From Bacteroidota bacterium (GTDB lineage: Bacteria; Bacteroidota; Bacteroidia; Chitinophagales; Chitinophagaceae), in contig JAEZJD010000246.1 in the NCBI GenBank assembly GCA_023436425.1, positions 1 through 26,116 of the forward strand: 26,116 nt of DNA, read 5' to 3'. Made by a program: the position numbers and the translations under genes. The notes beneath the pieces were generated by a model. It saw only the letters and a program-made list of their open reading frames with translations, searched no databases and was not told where the DNA came from. Positions 24,156-26,116 of this stretch are shown here, piece by piece. The stretch's first letter is position 1; every line of letters starts with the position of its first letter.

Positions 24156-26095
24156 CACTGCTCGCTTCCTACCTGCTAAAAGTAATTCTGTGCTCAGGCA
24201 TTTTATTCGTGTATTACCATGCTGCGCTGCGCAATAAACTATTTCATCAGTGGAACAGGTTCTATTTGCTTGCAGCAGTTGTGCTTTCGATTGTGGCTCC
24301 TATTGTACAAATTGAAATTTCTCAAGCACATGAGCTACGGGGTAAAATTCTTTACGCATTTACTGCAGCCAATTCTTATCTGGACGCAGTTGTCATCAGC
24401 GGGAATGAACGATCTGCCGAAGAGTGGGTGGCAATTGGCTATGCGGCTGTTTCGATTTTGTTTTTCATTGCTTTCCTGATGTCGGTGATAAAACTTTATC
24501 AAATAATCAATTCGCATGTTGTAAAGGATTTGGGAAGCATCAAATTCGTAAATACCACCGTTGCGGGTAGTCCATTTTCCTTCTTTCGCTATATATTTTG
24601 GAACACGGAAATCAAGCTGGACTCCGAAACAGGTCAGCAAATTTTTCAGCACGAATTAGTGCACGTAAAAGAAAAACACTCAGCAGATAAGCTTTTCATT
24701 CAGATTATATTAATGGTCTTCTGGTGCAATCCATTTTTTTGGCTCATCCGCCGGGAAATGAAAGCTATTCACGAATTTATTGCCGACAAAAAATCGGCAG
24801 GAGAAAACGGCGTAGCAACATTGGCGAAAATGATTCTGCATGCAGGATACACCGGCAGCTACCATTCTTTCACCAACCAATTTTTTCAAACATCAATAAA
24901 AAGAAGACTTTCTATGCTTACAAAAATTCAAAACCCGAAGCTCAATTATATCAGCCGTGTGCTTGCATTGCCGGTTATTGCAGCAGTGGTAATGGCATTT
25001 ACTTTAAAGCAATCACAGACACACCAATCCGCCATGCAGCTGAACGAACCTGTTGCGAGGTCTGTATCCGATACGGTTCCAACTGTTACCTACAAAGGCA
25101 AAACAGTAAAAAGAGCAGAGGTGAGTCTTTCAGGAAACAAAGCATACATCACCTTTACAGATGGAAGCAAAGACAGCCTGACGATTCAGGAGGCTTATCG
25201 ACTAAACATTGCCCCACCGCCACCGCCGGGAGTAAGAATTAATTACGATTCCGCTGGTAAACCATTGATAATTGTTGATGGAAAGAAATTCGATAAAGAT
25301 GTCAATACTATTGACCCTAATTCGATTGACCGGGTAGATGTGTTGAAAGGTTCTTCAGCAACCTCTAAGTATGGTGACGACGGTAAAAACGGTGTTGTTG
25401 AAATAAAAACCAAGGATGGAACATTTCAGAGTAATGTCATTAAGGTACACACAGCAAATAAACCATTGGTTATTGTTGATGGAAAAAAATTTGGCGAAGA
25501 CGTAAATTCAATTGATCGCAATTCTATTGAAAGAATAAATGTGCTGAAAGGGTCTTCAGCAACTTCCAAATATGGAGATGAAGGAAAAAACGGTGTGATT
25601 GAAGTGAAAACAAAAAATGGGATCATTGTACGAAATGTGATCGTAGAAAATGTTTCAGACACAATTCCGGTGAAGGAAGTTGTTGTTCAGGGAAAACCTT
25701 TAAACAAAGGGATGTCAAATACATCTGGAGAAAAAGTGGTGGTGAAGGACATCACCGTTACCGGAAAACCAATTTTCGAAAAAGCAGAAACTCCAGCGTC
25801 GGTAGATAAAGCTGAATGGAGAAGATTTTTGGAGCAGAACCTGCAATCAGTAATTGAGCAAGCAGCAAAAAACGGAATGAAATCCGGGAGCTACACCGTT
25901 CAAATGCGATTCATCGTTGAAACCGACGGAAGTCTATCTGACATCCACGCTTTAAATAACCCCGGATATGACTTAGCACAAACAGCGGAAAAAATGTTGG
26001 TGAATTCTCCAAAATGGAACCCTGCTGTCCAAAACGGAAGAAAAGTAAGGTCTTACCACACGCAGCCAATAACATTTGTAATCTCAGAAAAGTGA
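24152..26095 (+). CDS. M56 (BlaR1-like) membrane metalloprotease with plug-like repeats and TonB C-terminal domain
   Basis: A 647-residue sensor protease. Membrane helices lie near 4-25, 35-55, 93-115 and 264-286. The zinc site is HELVH (167-171), with a further acidic site in HEFIADKKS (from 207), as in M56 peptidases. The part after the last helix should be periplasmic. It has a proline-rich linker (PPPPPGVRI), two 67-residue copies of a TonB-plug-like segment (IIVDGKKF...DVLKGSSATSKYGDDGKNGVVEIKTK), and from about 553 a TonB C-terminal domain (YTVQMRFIVETDGSLSDI and SPKWNPAVQNGRKVRSY). It lacks the beta-lactam-binding domain of BlaR1, so the signal is probably different. It is coupled to the repressor gene by an ATGA overlap. 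Confidence 0.88.
   Translation: MTLLASYLLKVILCSGILFVYYHAALRNKLFHQWNRFYLLAAVVLSIVAPIVQIEISQAHELRGKILYAFTAANSYLDAVVISGNERSAEEWVAIGYAAVSILFFIAFLMSVIKLYQIINSHVVKDLGSIKFVNTTVAGSPFSFFRYIFWNTEIKLDSETGQQIFQHELVHVKEKHSADKLFIQIILMVFWCNPFFWLIRREMKAIHEFIADKKSAGENGVATLAKMILHAGYTGSYHSFTNQFFQTSIKRRLSMLTKIQNPKLNYISRVLALPVIAAVVMAFTLKQSQTHQSAMQLNEPVARSVSDTVPTVTYKGKTVKRAEVSLSGNKAYITFTDGSKDSLTIQEAYRLNIAPPPPPGVRINYDSAGKPLIIVDGKKFDKDVNTIDPNSIDRVDVLKGSSATSKYGDDGKNGVVEIKTKDGTFQSNVIKVHTANKPLVIVDGKKFGEDVNSIDRNSIERINVLKGSSATSKYGDEGKNGVIEVKTKNGIIVRNVIVENVSDTIPVKEVVVQGKPLNKGMSNTSGEKVVVKDITVTGKPIFEKAETPASVDKAEWRRFLEQNLQSVIEQAAKNGMKSGSYTVQMRFIVETDGSLSDIHALNNPGYDLAQTAEKMLVNSPKWNPAVQNGRKVRSYHTQPITFVISEK
25259..25459 (+). repeat. 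Plug-like segment, copy 1 (67 codons)
   Basis: Codons 370-436 of the M56 protein, starting KPLIIVDGKKF. It matches the following 67 codons in register, with most substitutions conservative (for example KYGDDGKNG versus KYGDEGKNG). The pattern VDGK...ID..SI.R..VLKG.SA...YG..G.NGV.E..TK is that of the plug of TonB-dependent receptors. Confidence 0.85.
25460..25660 (+). repeat. Plug-like segment, copy 2 (67 codons)
   Basis: Codons 437-503, starting KPLVIVDGKKF, directly after copy 1 with a period of exactly 201 bases and no linker. DNA similarity is still clear, for example in the segment for GSSATSKYGD, so the duplication is fairly recent or kept by selection. Confidence 0.85.
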
Positions 26096-26116
26096 TGCTA
26101 GCTGTAGATGACGGTT

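Noticed and set aside
24152..26095. A true beta-lactam resistance sensor (BlaR1)
   Set aside because: The protease part and the repressor partner match, but no penicillin-binding domain is present and no beta-lactamase gene is nearby.

Overview
The window looks like chromosomal DNA of a member of the Bacteroidota, probably from a Chitinophagaceae-like lineage. This is inferred from gene content (an outer-membrane beta-barrel receptor with carboxypeptidase-like and plug domains, a BlaI/M56 pair with a TonB-type tail, FtsE without FtsX, CgeB-like glycosyltransferases), from several TAnnTTTG promoter elements of the Bacteroidota type, and from the lack of clear Shine-Dalgarno sites. No phage, insertion sequence, CRISPR array or rRNA was seen.

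Region 1 (1-5198, all +) is a tightly packed glycan-type operon. It holds the 3' end of a GT4 glycosyltransferase, three tandem CgeB-like glycosyltransferase paralogues, and a CmoB-like SAM methyltransferase. A DUF433/DUF5615 toxin-antitoxin pair sits between the second and third paralogues. Most junctions overlap or abut, so the genes are probably co-transcribed and build and methylate a surface or storage glycan whose identity cannot be read from the sequence.

Region 2 (5290-10904) is a set of small housekeeping or accessory genes on both strands: a TspO/MBR-like membrane protein, an AHSA1/SRPBCC protein, an NfeD protease plus slipin operon followed by a TfoX-N protein, two lipoproteins and a DinB-family protein. 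Region 3 (10905-17920) has a long spacer, a divergent-type membrane pyrophosphatase, a Prc-like S41 protease convergent to it (two back-to-back terminators between them), a group II PLP decarboxylase, and tRNA-His with its own promoter element and terminator.

Region 4 (18033-23672) carries a TonB-receptor-like outer membrane protein, a pair of glycosyltransferases that both appear to start at TTG, and ftsE on the opposite strand, whose 3' end overlaps the second glycosyltransferase by 29 bp. Region 5 (23673-26116) is a BlaI-type repressor and M56 sensor-protease operon preceded by two 16-bp palindromes spaced 20 bp apart, likely the repressor's own operators. The M56 protein has an unusual periplasmic part: two copies of a 67-residue TonB-plug-like segment and a TonB C-terminal domain.

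The points most worth a second look are the CgeB-like/methyltransferase cluster with its embedded toxin-antitoxin pair, the composite M56 sensor, the divergent pyrophosphatase, and two strong unexplained dyads upstream of the decarboxylase and of the TTG-started glycosyltransferase pair.
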